Below, piece after piece: positions 32,128 to 42,000 of a DNA stretch of 48,425 nucleotides. Source of the DNA: a virus; IMG/VR virus record IMGVR_UViG_3300024257_000016, positions 1 to 48,425 of that record; one strand, given 5' to 3'. A program made the translations under genes and the position numbers. The first letter of the stretch is position 1. Every line of letters starts with the position of its first letter. The notes under the pieces were generated by a model. It was given only the letters and a program-made list of their open reading frames with translations, searched no databases and was not told the origin of the DNA.

Positions 32128-33087
32128 ATGTCAGCAGGAATTGAACAAATGGCTTATTTTGGAGATACGCCTTGGCACGAAATGGGCGTAAGTATTAATG
32201 ATGACGAACAATATAACTGGAAGGTGTTTGCAGAAAAAGCTGGTCTTGATTGGGAAGTTGAACTTAAAAATATTTATCAAAAAGAATTAATAAGTTTTGG
32301 TATTAATTATCGTAAAATAGAAGACAAATCGTGTGTTAGAAGAATGTCGGATAGTAAAATTTTAGGCATAGTTGGAAATAAATATAAACCTATTCAAAAT
32401 GAAGAATTATTTACTTTCTTTGATCCGTTTGTTGAAAGTGGATTAGCGAGATACCATACGGCTGGATCTTTATATGAAGGGAAGGGCGTATGGGTGTTGG
32501 CTCAAATTGGCGAAATGCAGGACATTCATAATGGCGATATGATAGGACAGTTCATTCTAATGAATAGCAGTCATGACGGTTCTCATAGTCTCAGAGTCAC
32601 TCCTACTACTATTCGCGTAGTATGTGCAAATACAAATGGATTAGCTATTAGTGGCGCAAGAAATATGAGAACATTATTAAATATTAGACATACTGAAACA
32701 GCTCAACTTCGTATTGATCAATTACAATCTGCAATAGGACCTGCTATACATAATTTTAATGAAACTATTGATGTCTTTAGATCTATGGCAAAATCTAAAT
32801 TATGGAGTCCGGGATATGTTCTCGAAAGACTATGGCCCACTCGTGACATAGAGCCAGGAAGAGCATTAACTATGCGAAAGAATATGCATGCAAAAATAAT
32901 AACTTTATATGATAATGGGAATTATGATGATTTAGGTAAAACTAAGTGGGGTTTTTATAATGCAATAACTCAACATCTTGATCATAATCATGGACGTAAT
33001 GCCAATACCAGGCTTAATAGCTCTTGGTTTGGTACTAATGCTCAATTTAAACAAAAAGCACTTCAGGTACTCTCTGTTGCTGCATAA
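32128..33087 (+). CDS. DUF932 phage/plasmid-like protein, 319 aa
   Basis: Opens with M-S-A-G-I-E-Q-M-A-Y-F-G-D-T-P-W-H-E-M-G, the familiar start of DUF932/TIGR03299 proteins, followed by Y-K-P-I-Q-N-E-E-L-F and R-V-V-C-A-N-T-N. This family is common in phages and plasmids, and its role (DNA metabolism) is unproven. The length fits. A G-G-A-T-T-like site lies upstream. Confidence 0.75.
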   Translation: MSAGIEQMAYFGDTPWHEMGVSINDDEQYNWKVFAEKAGLDWEVELKNIYQKELISFGINYRKIEDKSCVRRMSDSKILGIVGNKYKPIQNEELFTFFDPFVESGLARYHTAGSLYEGKGVWVLAQIGEMQDIHNGDMIGQFILMNSSHDGSHSLRVTPTTIRVVCANTNGLAISGARNMRTLLNIRHTETAQLRIDQLQSAIGPAIHNFNETIDVFRSMAKSKLWSPGYVLERLWPTRDIEPGRALTMRKNMHAKIITLYDNGNYDDLGKTKWGFYNAITQHLDHNHGRNANTRLNSSWFGTNAQFKQKALQVLSVAA

Positions 33088-33094
33088 GGAAAAA

Positions 33095-33490
33095 ATGAAC
33101 GACTATACAATAATAGAACTTTATGCCTTAGTAGAAGAACATAGAACAAATAAAAATATATATTGTTCGCTTAATATTGATTTTCATAGGTTAAAATCTA
33201 CTACCTATACATTGTACACATCTGTTAATGGCCATTATTATGCTGATACTATTGAAGAGGCTGTTAAGGCTATGCAATATTTATATGAATTTAATGTATG
33301 GGAAAAAGAAATTTCTAAATTAGAAGAGGAATTAAATAGTAAGAATTTTTTAATTATAGAGACACGTGCTAAATTAAAATCAGAAATAAATGAAAGAGAT
33401 GATCTATCTAAATATATAGCCACAAGGAAAGAAGAGTCTGATGCCCGACATAACGATGTGCAAGAATCAGATCTGCAATCTGAGAAATAG
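33095..33490 (+). CDS. Hypothetical protein, 131 aa
   Basis: Start chosen at 33095 (MNDYTIIELYALVEEH), 4 bases after AAGGA; an upstream extension in frame overlaps DUF932. The second half is a coiled coil (KEISKLEEELNSKNFLIIE). It overlaps the next gene by 50 bases. Family unknown. Confidence 0.5.
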   Translation: MNDYTIIELYALVEEHRTNKNIYCSLNIDFHRLKSTTYTLYTSVNGHYYADTIEEAVKAMQYLYEFNVWEKEISKLEEELNSKNFLIIETRAKLKSEINERDDLSKYIATRKEESDARHNDVQESDLQSEK

Positions 33491-34007
33491 CTGTTATCGT
33501 TTTTGCGCTATACCATATGAATTATGGCAGCCCTGGAGTGACTTTAAGCCTGATTCATATGGTAGGTGTGAATATTATTTGAAAACACAACAACACAAAA
33601 AGGAGAAAAAAATGGGAAGAAATTATACTGGAGATATTGAAGGACAATATTGGACGGCAATGCAATCTTCTGATTCTGCAGCACAATTTGGCGGCAGACA
33701 TGATTTGCCAGATACAATTCATTCTTTTTTTGATCAGAATGATTTAATCTATGTAGAAAATCATCTAGACATATGCAAAGAATTTATTTTAAAAATACCA
33801 ACAATAACTGATGAAGGCATAGCGTTGCTTAATAAAGCATTTGAATCATCATCTACAGATAATATCGATGAATTATTAGAATTACATAAATTAAAAGAAA
33901 TGAAATCTCATGAAGATTCTTCAATTTTTGGAGATATAGAATTGGGATTAAAAATACGTAATTGTTTAAAGAAAAAAAGAACTTGTACATTTGAATCAGA
34001 ATGCTAA
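33441..34007 (+). CDS. Fused small genes with internal start (188 aa; short form 131 aa)
   Basis: The first 57 residues (MPDITMCKNQICNLRNS..., with C7, C12, C18, C22) resemble a free-standing phage zinc-like protein. After K-K-E-K-K comes MGRNYTGDIEG..., a separate phage-like start. A strong AGGAG (33601-33605) lies 6 bases before an ATG at 33612, so the second part (131 aa) is probably also translated alone. The two parts are joined with no stop between them. Function unknown. Confidence 0.45.
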   Translation: MPDITMCKNQICNLRNSCYRFCAIPYELWQPWSDFKPDSYGRCEYYLKTQQHKKEKKMGRNYTGDIEGQYWTAMQSSDSAAQFGGRHDLPDTIHSFFDQNDLIYVENHLDICKEFILKIPTITDEGIALLNKAFESSSTDNIDELLELHKLKEMKSHEDSSIFGDIELGLKIRNCLKKKRTCTFESEC

Positions 34008-34049
34008 TGGGTATCAGAATTGATGAATCAATTAAGGAGTTAATAAAAT

Positions 34050-34346
34050 ATGAAATGGATAGAAACAACAGACCGAAACAATCCTCTTTCTTGTTTGGGT
34101 GAATATTGCATGGATATACCGTGGCTTGAACACTCTACAAATGCAGGGATGGCGTATTACTCTGTCCGAAAAGATGTTTCGGGATTATGGGAAGCAATGT
34201 TCTGGCATGGAAATAGAGGGCACTCTGTGGACAAGCCGAATAAGACAGAAATTGAGGCAAAAGCAGAATGCCTTGAACATCTGAAAAGAATGTACTCTGG
34301 ATTTTCTGTTTTAATAGATAAAATTTTAGGAGGACGGGATGAGTAA
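34050..34346 (+). CDS. Hypothetical protein, 98 aa
   Basis: MKWIETTDRNNPLSCLGEY. The sequence is soluble, with several W, H and K, and an A-K-A-E-C-L-E-H-L-K helix. AAGGAG site upstream. Its end overlaps the next small membrane gene by 8 bases. Family unknown. Confidence 0.5.
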   Translation: MKWIETTDRNNPLSCLGEYCMDIPWLEHSTNAGMAYYSVRKDVSGLWEAMFWHGNRGHSVDKPNKTEIEAKAECLEHLKRMYSGFSVLIDKILGGRDE

Positions 34347-34494
34347 CAAACATTGTTATTACATACAATATGTAATATTAATTATCATGTTATTAGTAAT
34401 GGCTGGCATATTAATACTTAAAGACAATAAGCCACTACAAAATTTAACAGACCCAATAGTTGAAGAAACCATAATTGAGAAAGTAGTAGAATGA
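34339..34494 (+). CDS. Small single-pass membrane protein, 51 aa
   Basis: MSNKHCYYIQYVILIIMLLV followed by MAGILIL forms one hydrophobic segment, then a short charged tail. AGGAGGACGGG is an excellent ribosome site 3-8 bases before the ATG at 34339. It overlaps the next gene by 4 bases (ATGA). A holin- or spanin-like role is possible. The gene is short and easily missed. Confidence 0.5.
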   Translation: MSNKHCYYIQYVILIIMLLVMAGILILKDNKPLQNLTDPIVEETIIEKVVE

Positions 34495-34985
34495 AATATA
34501 TTTTAGGAATAGATCCAAGTATCAGGGCTACCGGTATGGCAATATTATTTATTGATAATAAAAATAACGCAGCGATTGTAAAATCTGCATATTGTCCTAC
34601 TACTACAGAATTTACTCTTGAAGAAAGAATTAGAATTATTGTACTGGAAATAAAGAAATTCATTTCTGATTATCCTATTGAATTATTGGCAATAGAAAAT
34701 TGTTTTGTCGGAAGGAACAAAAAAACATCTTTAATGCAGGCCGAATTAATAGGTACAATTTTATATGGATTAAGATATACATACAATACATTAATTAGGT
34801 TAGATGCCACTTTTATAAAATCAGAATATACAGCTGATGGTACTTCGGATAAAGAAAATATGATAGAAGAAACAGAAAGTCGTTTTCTATGTAGACTTAC
34901 TGGCAATAAAGCAGAACGTGAAGCAAAGGCAGACGCTATCGCCTGCGCATATGTTGGCTCATTTGTGGAACAAAAGGAGGAGTAA
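34491..34985 (+). CDS. RuvC-like Holliday junction resolvase, 164 aa
   Basis: RNase-H fold motifs: G-I-D8-P-S, then L-A-I-E69-N, then K-A-D148-A-I-A-C-A-Y, with E144 nearby, giving the acidic active site of RuvC-type resolvases. The length fits. It cuts four-way junctions formed by recombination and replication forks, and should clear DNA before packaging. ATGA overlap with the previous gene and one-base TAATG overlap with the next. Confidence 0.8.
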   Translation: MKYILGIDPSIRATGMAILFIDNKNNAAIVKSAYCPTTTEFTLEERIRIIVLEIKKFISDYPIELLAIENCFVGRNKKTSLMQAELIGTILYGLRYTYNTLIRLDATFIKSEYTADGTSDKENMIEETESRFLCRLTGNKAEREAKADAIACAYVGSFVEQKEE

Positions 34986-35446
34986 TGTTTGAAAAGTGGT
35001 GGAAGGAGCATGGATTAAATTCAAATCTCGGCAATCCAGAGGATGATGTCGAGTCTAAGGATATTAAGTCTTGGGCGAGAGAGGCTTGGTGTGAAGCCGC
35101 ATACAGAGTAGGCAATCCAAAGTGTGCATGCTGCAAGCGGCCCCTGCATACGATATATGGGAAGGACAAATTAATGACAAAATTAGTAGTAGTTAGTCGT
35201 GTTACTAAAATTAGTTACACGGCTAATGATTGGCAGTTATTCGGTATGGCTGGAAGGGCTGGTGTTGCAAGAAAATTAAATACTGCTGTAAAAAAAGCAG
35301 TACAAGATAATCCTACAATAAGAGCTAATTTTGAAAGTCAAATACGAAAGTCACAAATGAAGTATGACAGTTACGGAGCTGCCGATTCTGAAGGTAACGA
35401 GCTTGTATGGCATATTGCTAACAAAGTTTATGGGGAGTGTGAATAA
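34985..35446 (+). CDS. Fused small genes with internal start (153 aa; short form 90 aa)
   Basis: First part (MFEKWWKEHGLNSNL..., with C47, C49 and C50 region CACCK) is less AT-rich and ends near residue 63. The second part (MTKLVVVSRVTKISY...) has its own excellent GGGAAGGA site (35159-35166), 7 bases before an ATG at 35174. Translation of a 90-aa short form is likely. The base composition changes at the junction. Function unknown. Confidence 0.45.
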   Translation: MFEKWWKEHGLNSNLGNPEDDVESKDIKSWAREAWCEAAYRVGNPKCACCKRPLHTIYGKDKLMTKLVVVSRVTKISYTANDWQLFGMAGRAGVARKLNTAVKKAVQDNPTIRANFESQIRKSQMKYDSYGAADSEGNELVWHIANKVYGECE

Positions 35447-35691
35447 TGGGTAGAGTAAAAGAACGAATGATGGATAGAGAAGGTGAAGACTTTTATCCTG
35501 AAATGAGTGATATTGAATACTTAGAAGTAGTTTTAGATTTTTATGATAACATTATAAATAAAATAGAAGATTTAATTAGCTTAATTCCTGCTCCTTTGCG
35601 TAAAAACGTATCGCGAAAAGAGTTTATGAAGCCAGAGAGGCATACTGCAAATATATGTATTCCCAAGAGTAAGCCGCTCGATCTTTCATGA
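35446..35691 (+). CDS. Hypothetical protein, 81 aa
   Basis: MGRVKERMMDREGEDFYP, acidic first half and a helix containing E-Y-L-E-V-V-L-D-F-Y-D. It shares one base with the previous stop (TAATG). No family recognised. Confidence 0.5.
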   Translation: MGRVKERMMDREGEDFYPEMSDIEYLEVVLDFYDNIINKIEDLISLIPAPLRKNVSRKEFMKPERHTANICIPKSKPLDLS

Positions 35692-35705
35692 AGCTCCAAA
35701 TCTTC

Positions 35706-35769
35706 GCCTCATGCAACGATTACATCCTTCGCCTTTCTCTCCAAGTGGGGCGATATTGTTGTGTGAGGC
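35706..35769 (+). ncRNA. Large intergenic hairpin (possible structured RNA)
   Basis: GCCTCATGCAAC (35706-35717) pairs with GTTGTGTGAGGC (35758-35769), 12 pairs with two G-U, and pairing extends by three more inside. A nested TCGCC (35729-35733)/GGCGA (35749-35753) stem forms the tip. It fills the only sizeable gap between 31234 and 35991. It may be a small RNA or a leader for the last gene. Confidence 0.5.
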
Positions 35770-35799
35770 CTCCTGTAGACACACAGAGGGGGTGATTAT

Positions 35800-35991
35800 T
35801 TGAACGATTGCCTGCAGAGACAAATTCTATGGTGTCTTAATGTAGATGAGGATGTAATAAAAAATGGAGAAATACCAGATAAATTATGGGATATGTGGGA
35901 AAAATCAAAAATAGAATTTGATAAAGTAAAAATAAAATCAGATGAGATTTTTCTAATATTACAATATGGTAAGCCGCCTGATAATTGGTAG
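35800..35991 (+). CDS. Last gene of rightward arm, 63 aa, TTG start
   Basis: TTG at 35800 (MNDCLQRQILWCLNVDED) is 8 bases after AGAGGGGG. The protein is acidic and lysine-rich with a C-terminal K-P-P-D-N-W. It is followed by a hairpin terminator. No family recognised. Confidence 0.5.
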   Translation: MNDCLQRQILWCLNVDEDVIKNGEIPDKLWDMWEKSKIEFDKVKIKSDEIFLILQYGKPPDNW

Positions 35992-35993
35992 CG

Positions 35994-36027
35994 AATAAGG
36001 GGAGACTATTAATCTCCCCTTATTTTT
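35994..36027. terminator. Two-way terminator at the convergent junction
   Basis: AATAAGGGGAGA (35994-36005) pairs perfectly with TCTCCCCTTATT (36013-36024) around a 7-base loop. A T run follows on the plus strand (36023-36027), and AATAA leads into it on the minus strand. It separates the rightward arm from the end of the giant leftward gene, whose stop codon overlaps it. Confidence 0.75.
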
Positions 36028-39000
36028 AATCTAAATTATATCTTGGTTGTTTTTTAATAGGTAAATATCTATAAGGCCCTGGCCTCCATAAGTTATTTTG
36101 CACAGTCTTCAAGAATTCCATTTGAGCATCTGGTTGTCCAGGATTATCCTGCATTCTTTTAAATGCAGTTGCTGTACCTGTTATTTTATTATAAATACGA
36201 GGAGCGCCTGGTGCTGTTTGATACAAGAGTAAATTAATTATATTCGTAGTGGCATCTGTGCCATATTTATACTCCATTGAAGATCGATTTACATTAATTC
36301 CCGTTGTTGCACGAACCAGCTCAGACATGTCCTCTCCAAGAGTGCCGTCATCAAGTCCGGCTTTGACCAATGCAAATCCAATAGCCTGTGGTAATTCTTT
36401 TCCGGTTGGTCCCATAAAGTATTGAGGCAACCCGCTCCCCCAGCCAATTCGATTACGATAATTTATAACATCTTGCTCGTCGAGATAGCCAGAATTGACT
36501 AAGCCGTTCAACTTATTGCCATGAGTGCCTGCATATCGAACAAGATCCCTTGTCATATCAATTGCTGGTATGCCTATAGGGTTGACACGCTCTGCAAATT
36601 GAAGAGGAACAGGAGCATCGTCATCACCACCGAGTGCTTGCAATAGAATGCCAAGTCCAAAGATTGTACTAAATGCAGTATCTGGGTTAAATTTATACTC
36701 TTGCTGTGATTGCCACGTGGTGGGCGACCAGGCATTTGATATTTGTTTATTAGGACTCAATCCCATATGATCGCCAGCCTGTATCTCTGCAAACTTATCA
36801 TGAACCATATACTGGCCAATGGCCTGAATATTTCTGGTATAGTGTACCAATTTAGTTAAGAAAGCAGTAGCGGTATTGAGATCCAAATCAGATCTATTTA
36901 ATTTATCATACAAGAATTGAGTTTCTACAATTAATTTATGACCAGCAGCAGAAGATGCTCTTTCGCGGTATCTCCTAAATGCAATATCAATACTTTTTTC
37001 AGTAGCCTTTTTACCAACTACACTTTCAGGATCTATTCCAAATCTTCGATAAGTATCTACTGATAGATTTGTAAATTCTTGCTTCTGAGAAGAGATTTGA
37101 TCCCATACTCTAGCAGCTCCTGCTCTCCAGGCTTTTTGCCTTAATGGAGTTTCTACTTTACCCATTAAATATAAAAGCTTATTAGCGGTAAAGCCGACAA
37201 CCTTTTCTGCTGTTTCAAGTCTGTCTTTTGCAGCAAGTCCTAATTGTTCTCTTACTTTTGGCTGTAAGTATTGAGCCCATTCGTTCCAGTCAGATGAATA
37301 TGGATCGTATTGATCCCTGTTTTCAAAGTCGACAAACTCTTTACCTGCTACGGCATTGAATTCATCTGGCGACCAGCGAGCTTCTCTTGGCGTTCTCGCG
37401 TCTCTTACTCCGGTTTTTGCCGCCAGCATTGTATGGCCACCAACATGGTTAACTATTGAAGTAATAGGAGAAAATACAGACAGAACACTAGCTGTTATGC
37501 CTGCCAATACCATTCTTCCAAGTCTGGAAATAGAGCTTTGATGAGGAGACGCTTGCATTTTGCTTGCATGTTGTTCAAGCATTAATCTTACCGAATTTGC
37601 ATACTCGATATTTTTTAATCGATCTTCTTTAGATCCAGAAAGAATAATCAATTTTTCTAATCCGTTATTAACGTCGAGCATTGCATTCCACATCTTTTGT
37701 GTTTGCAAGAAATCAATGCCCTCTGCAGCGTGTCCAGCCATTACGCCCACCATATTGAAATCTTTAAGTCTGACACTATGCTTTGCTTTATCTTTTAGTT
37801 TTGCTTCAAGATTTGACATAAACCTATCTGTATTAAAGGAGGCTTGGCCGGCAGGATCTATATCAAAGAAGTTCATGTTCGTGCCAATTTGTTCTCCCTG
37901 TTCAGCTATTGCTGTTGAGAGAGCAAACTGAAGGCCTATCCTGTTTGCTGGGAAGTAAATGTTACCAGATTGGATTTCATCAATCATATCATCTATTCTC
38001 TTAAACAGTTTTGTTTTTTCTGCAACATCTTTAATTCCAGATTGCTTTTCTGCCAGCCTACGAATTACCTGCCTTGCTTCCTGCAAACCTTCTGCCGTAA
38101 TCTCTGCCTGGTAATCAAAATAATCAATCATATTATTCGCTATAGCTCTTTCAGCAGTACCCTTTCCGGTAGCCAGGTCGCGAGACTGCAACATGCCAAT
38201 AATCTTATCAACAGTTTTTGTTCTATCAACAAGCCTTTGGCCGTTTTTCCCGCGCTTCGGTATAGTTATTTCTCTGCCATTTCTATCAGCACCGATTTCG
38301 ATCTGATAAATTGGAGAGAACCCAGCCCCTCCATCTGTTTGCCCATATCTTGCTACGCCATCAAACATATCAGCCATGGCCATTAATGTAGCCCCGGTTT
38401 GCCCGGCAATAGGATCTGAGCCTTCTCTTAATGAAGCGTACAGCCTTTCTATTGAAGTAAGGTCTTCAGTAGATGCTCCGGCGTGCTTGGCAAGAGACAG
38501 TCTGTTTTGGATTTCAGATATGCGAGACATAATAGATTTTAAATCATTATGCCCAGCAGGGAAATTATCTTTTATCGATTTTTCTAAATTAACAAGAAGT
38601 GAAAGTGATTGACTTCTATGCCGCTTCATTTGACTACGAACTATATTTGAAGTTTCAAATAGATGTTCAAAGTGTGGACTATTTTCAGCCTTTTGTCGAG
38701 GAAGAGCATTGCTGTATAGCCAGGCTGCTGCTTTATCAACAACTCCCGTTGTCTCGCCTCCGGCAGCAAGAATAGTTTTATTATAATGCTTCTCCCCATA
38801 CTTCATGTGTTCAAGATGTTTAAGAATCTGGAAAACATCCTGCTCTTTTAATGGTTCTCGATTTATATTTATATTATACTGCTGCTGCACCCATCCCCTA
38901 AAGGCAACTTCAGGTTTAGATCCACCTTGAGACATACTTAATATGCTCTGAATCCATGGATCATACCGTACTATATTATCAATTTTAGCTAAACCTTTAT

Positions 39001-42000
39001 TTATATGTATTGTTTCTTTGGGGTCCGCATCTTCTCCGGTACTTACTCGAATTTGATCACGCAGCTGTTCCTGCTGCTTAGTCAGGCTTCCATAGGAGGC
39101 CTTCCTGCCTTCGCTGTAGCCAAAGCCGGCACCAAGGGCGCTTGGGTTGTCCCCAGCACGTAAATGTCTCAGCATACGCCTTGTGTGAGCTACCGTGGCC
39201 CTGTCTGCCGCAGTTGCCATATCTTCTGAAAGCGGACGCATATCATCAAATTCTCTTTCAAATTTCTCCCTAAGACTGCTTTTCTTTTCAGCAACAAGAG
39301 CTTCCCATGATTTATTATTAAACCTACCCTGCATCTTGCTTCTTAAAGAAGCCTGAACTTGCGGCTTGCCTATTTCGTTATTAACAGACTTAGTTACTTT
39401 CTCATTAAATATATCTTCTTTTGCTCTACGAGCTTTTTTCATTTCAGAATAATACACTTCGGACGTATACGGAGAGCGATCTAATCCCTGGGAGTCCAGC
39501 CTTGTGCTCGTCTCTTTGAATAAAGAATTATCTGCTCCACCGAGAGCATCGCCAATTGTTTGCTTAAATTCAGCAGTTCTTAACCCGTTTATTCTTTGGG
39601 TAAAGTCTTGTGGATTCATTACAAGAGCATTGCGAGAATACATTCTGAGTATTCCAGTTGCAGCGCCAACCCACTTAGGGATTCGTCCGCCCACAGTAAT
39701 TCCATCTATTTCACTATTAATTGATTCACCTTCGACCAGAGAACCTTTACCTTTAAATCTGTCTATGTCCTTACCGGCTATCGGTAAATTATAAGTAGCA
39801 GTAAATTCGCCGGTACTGCTTGCGCCAAGGTAATGACTTGACGCACCGTCTGAAATAATCTGCTCAAGAGCAGAGAGTGCAGCGCCATCGCCTTTGGAAT
39901 AAGCGCTATTCAATAGCTCATAAGTAAGTATCGCGTCCTGATGATTCTTGGCGAGATAGCCCATTACAGATCTCAGTAATTGATTTTGCATATTTCTATG
40001 TATCGGAAGAGCCTTGCCGCCTACTGCAATTGTTCCCCTATCTTTGCCGAGAGGACCAGTTGACAGTAGCGCATATGTAGCATGATAAATACCGTCACCG
40101 TCTTTATCCCACTTTTCATAGAATGTCCTGACAGCTTCATCGGAAGCCTTCTGCACTGCGTCCCATGTCCACTTATCTTTTGCGTTACCAGTTATAGCCT
40201 TTTTAGCAAAGCCTTCAATGGTATCAATAATCTTCCTGGCATGTTGCGCTCTCGCTTTTCCAGTAAATGTATAGGAATGAGGATCGGCAAACAGCCTTGC
40301 TGCAGTTCCAATTGAAGCCTGGGCCACAGCAGTAGATCTCATCTGTACTATTTGATCAGGCATTAGTACATGCTTACGCTGTTCTCCATTAAATATTGCC
40401 TGTACTTTTTCATAAGGAGACTTCGTTGGACTATTATCAAATACGCCATTTGCGTCTGGTTTATTAAACTCAGCATGAGTAAGTATCCGCATAGCCATTT
40501 TCTCAAAATTAGTACTCATCCGTGTTTGGTTTTTGCCTGGATATGAATTGGCGAAATCAATAGTAGGATCTATTAATCTCAGCGCATCCGATGTAAGCTC
40601 TGATTCAAAAGTAGCATTCTCATTTGTGTACTTTTCATATACTTTTTTATTTAATTTATTAATACGCCGCAATGACGCAAAGGTCATATTCTCAGAGTTC
40701 TCAGGAGTAAGCAATCTAAGCTCTCTTCCCTTGGGAATCTTAACTCCATTATTTCGCAGCATCACCCCGAAGAGAGTATTGAGATTGTTGCTTGCATTTG
40801 GACTATCCACCAAAGCAGCAAGAAGAAGATTGTCAGTAATAGTTTTTCGTTGTTGCCTGGAGGTGTATCCATTTACATCGCCAACTTTCTCTGCGAAGTC
40901 AAGCATTGTCTCAAGAATTTTCTTTTCTTGACCTCTGATCAAATTAGTAAGTTCAGCATCTCCGGTAATGCTATTCAGCCATCCATTAGGATCATGCATG
41001 ATTACTTCTTTAACAAACAAGTCGCGCATTTCCTTGTATGTCATATTGGTGCCTTTAGAGGCGGCATCAATAACAGCCTGAACATTATTGTCTTGCATTT
41101 GCAGGAAATCAATATCCGCAGTTAACCTTGAGTGAGTACTTCTCTTTGGCCCAACAACAACAGACTTTCCGCCCTGAGTTAAGTTTACTCCAAATCCGTC
41201 AGCCAGAAACGCCAGTGCATTGCTCAACTTCTGCGTAGTGCCTTTTGCTTTCTCAAGAACAACGGCGTTTTCTGCAAGCTTCCTTGAGCTTTTCCCGCTA
41301 AACCATTGATCAGACTCCATCGCTGGAGGACCTATCTTACGTCTTTGCTCATAAACGCTAAGCTTTGTATCTGCGGGCTGCTTGGCATTGCCATACGCCC
41401 AGCCATCAGCGATAGAATTCATGCCTATAGGATTATGTGCCATCGTTTGATCGCCATCAAAGTCCCTATCCATAAGAGCAGCTTTTTCTCTCCCCATGAA
41501 AGCATCGCTTTTCTTAGAGTCATACCCCAATACGTAGTCCAATTTACTTGCAGCGAAATCTTTAGATGGATAAGTTTTAGCACCAGCAACCATGCCAACC
41601 GAAACTGTTGCGAGTCCTTTATTGCTTGAGAAGTTTGGTCCGTCAAATTGATCTCTTCCCAAATGAGGCCTTGCTTCATGGTCGTATTTTCCAAGGAAAA
41701 AATCAAGCGCATTTCTGACTGCGCCATTAGTAATTTTCCTGGACGCAAGCTCGGCTCTTAAGGCCTCTCTTCCAGAGAGCCTTCCGATACCTTGCCCGGC
41801 ATATATTCCATTCTCTCCAGACATAATATCATTTTCTATTTCCCAAGAATCAGGAAGCCCGCTGGTGTCGCCGCTCTCTATTGCCTTTTTCCCAAGTGCT
41901 ATTATGTATTTATTAAGCTCTGCCAGCGCTTTCTCTTCTGCTGGGACAAATCTTTTATGTGGAGTTTTCGATGCTACTTCTGCTTTTCCACCAGACAGTC

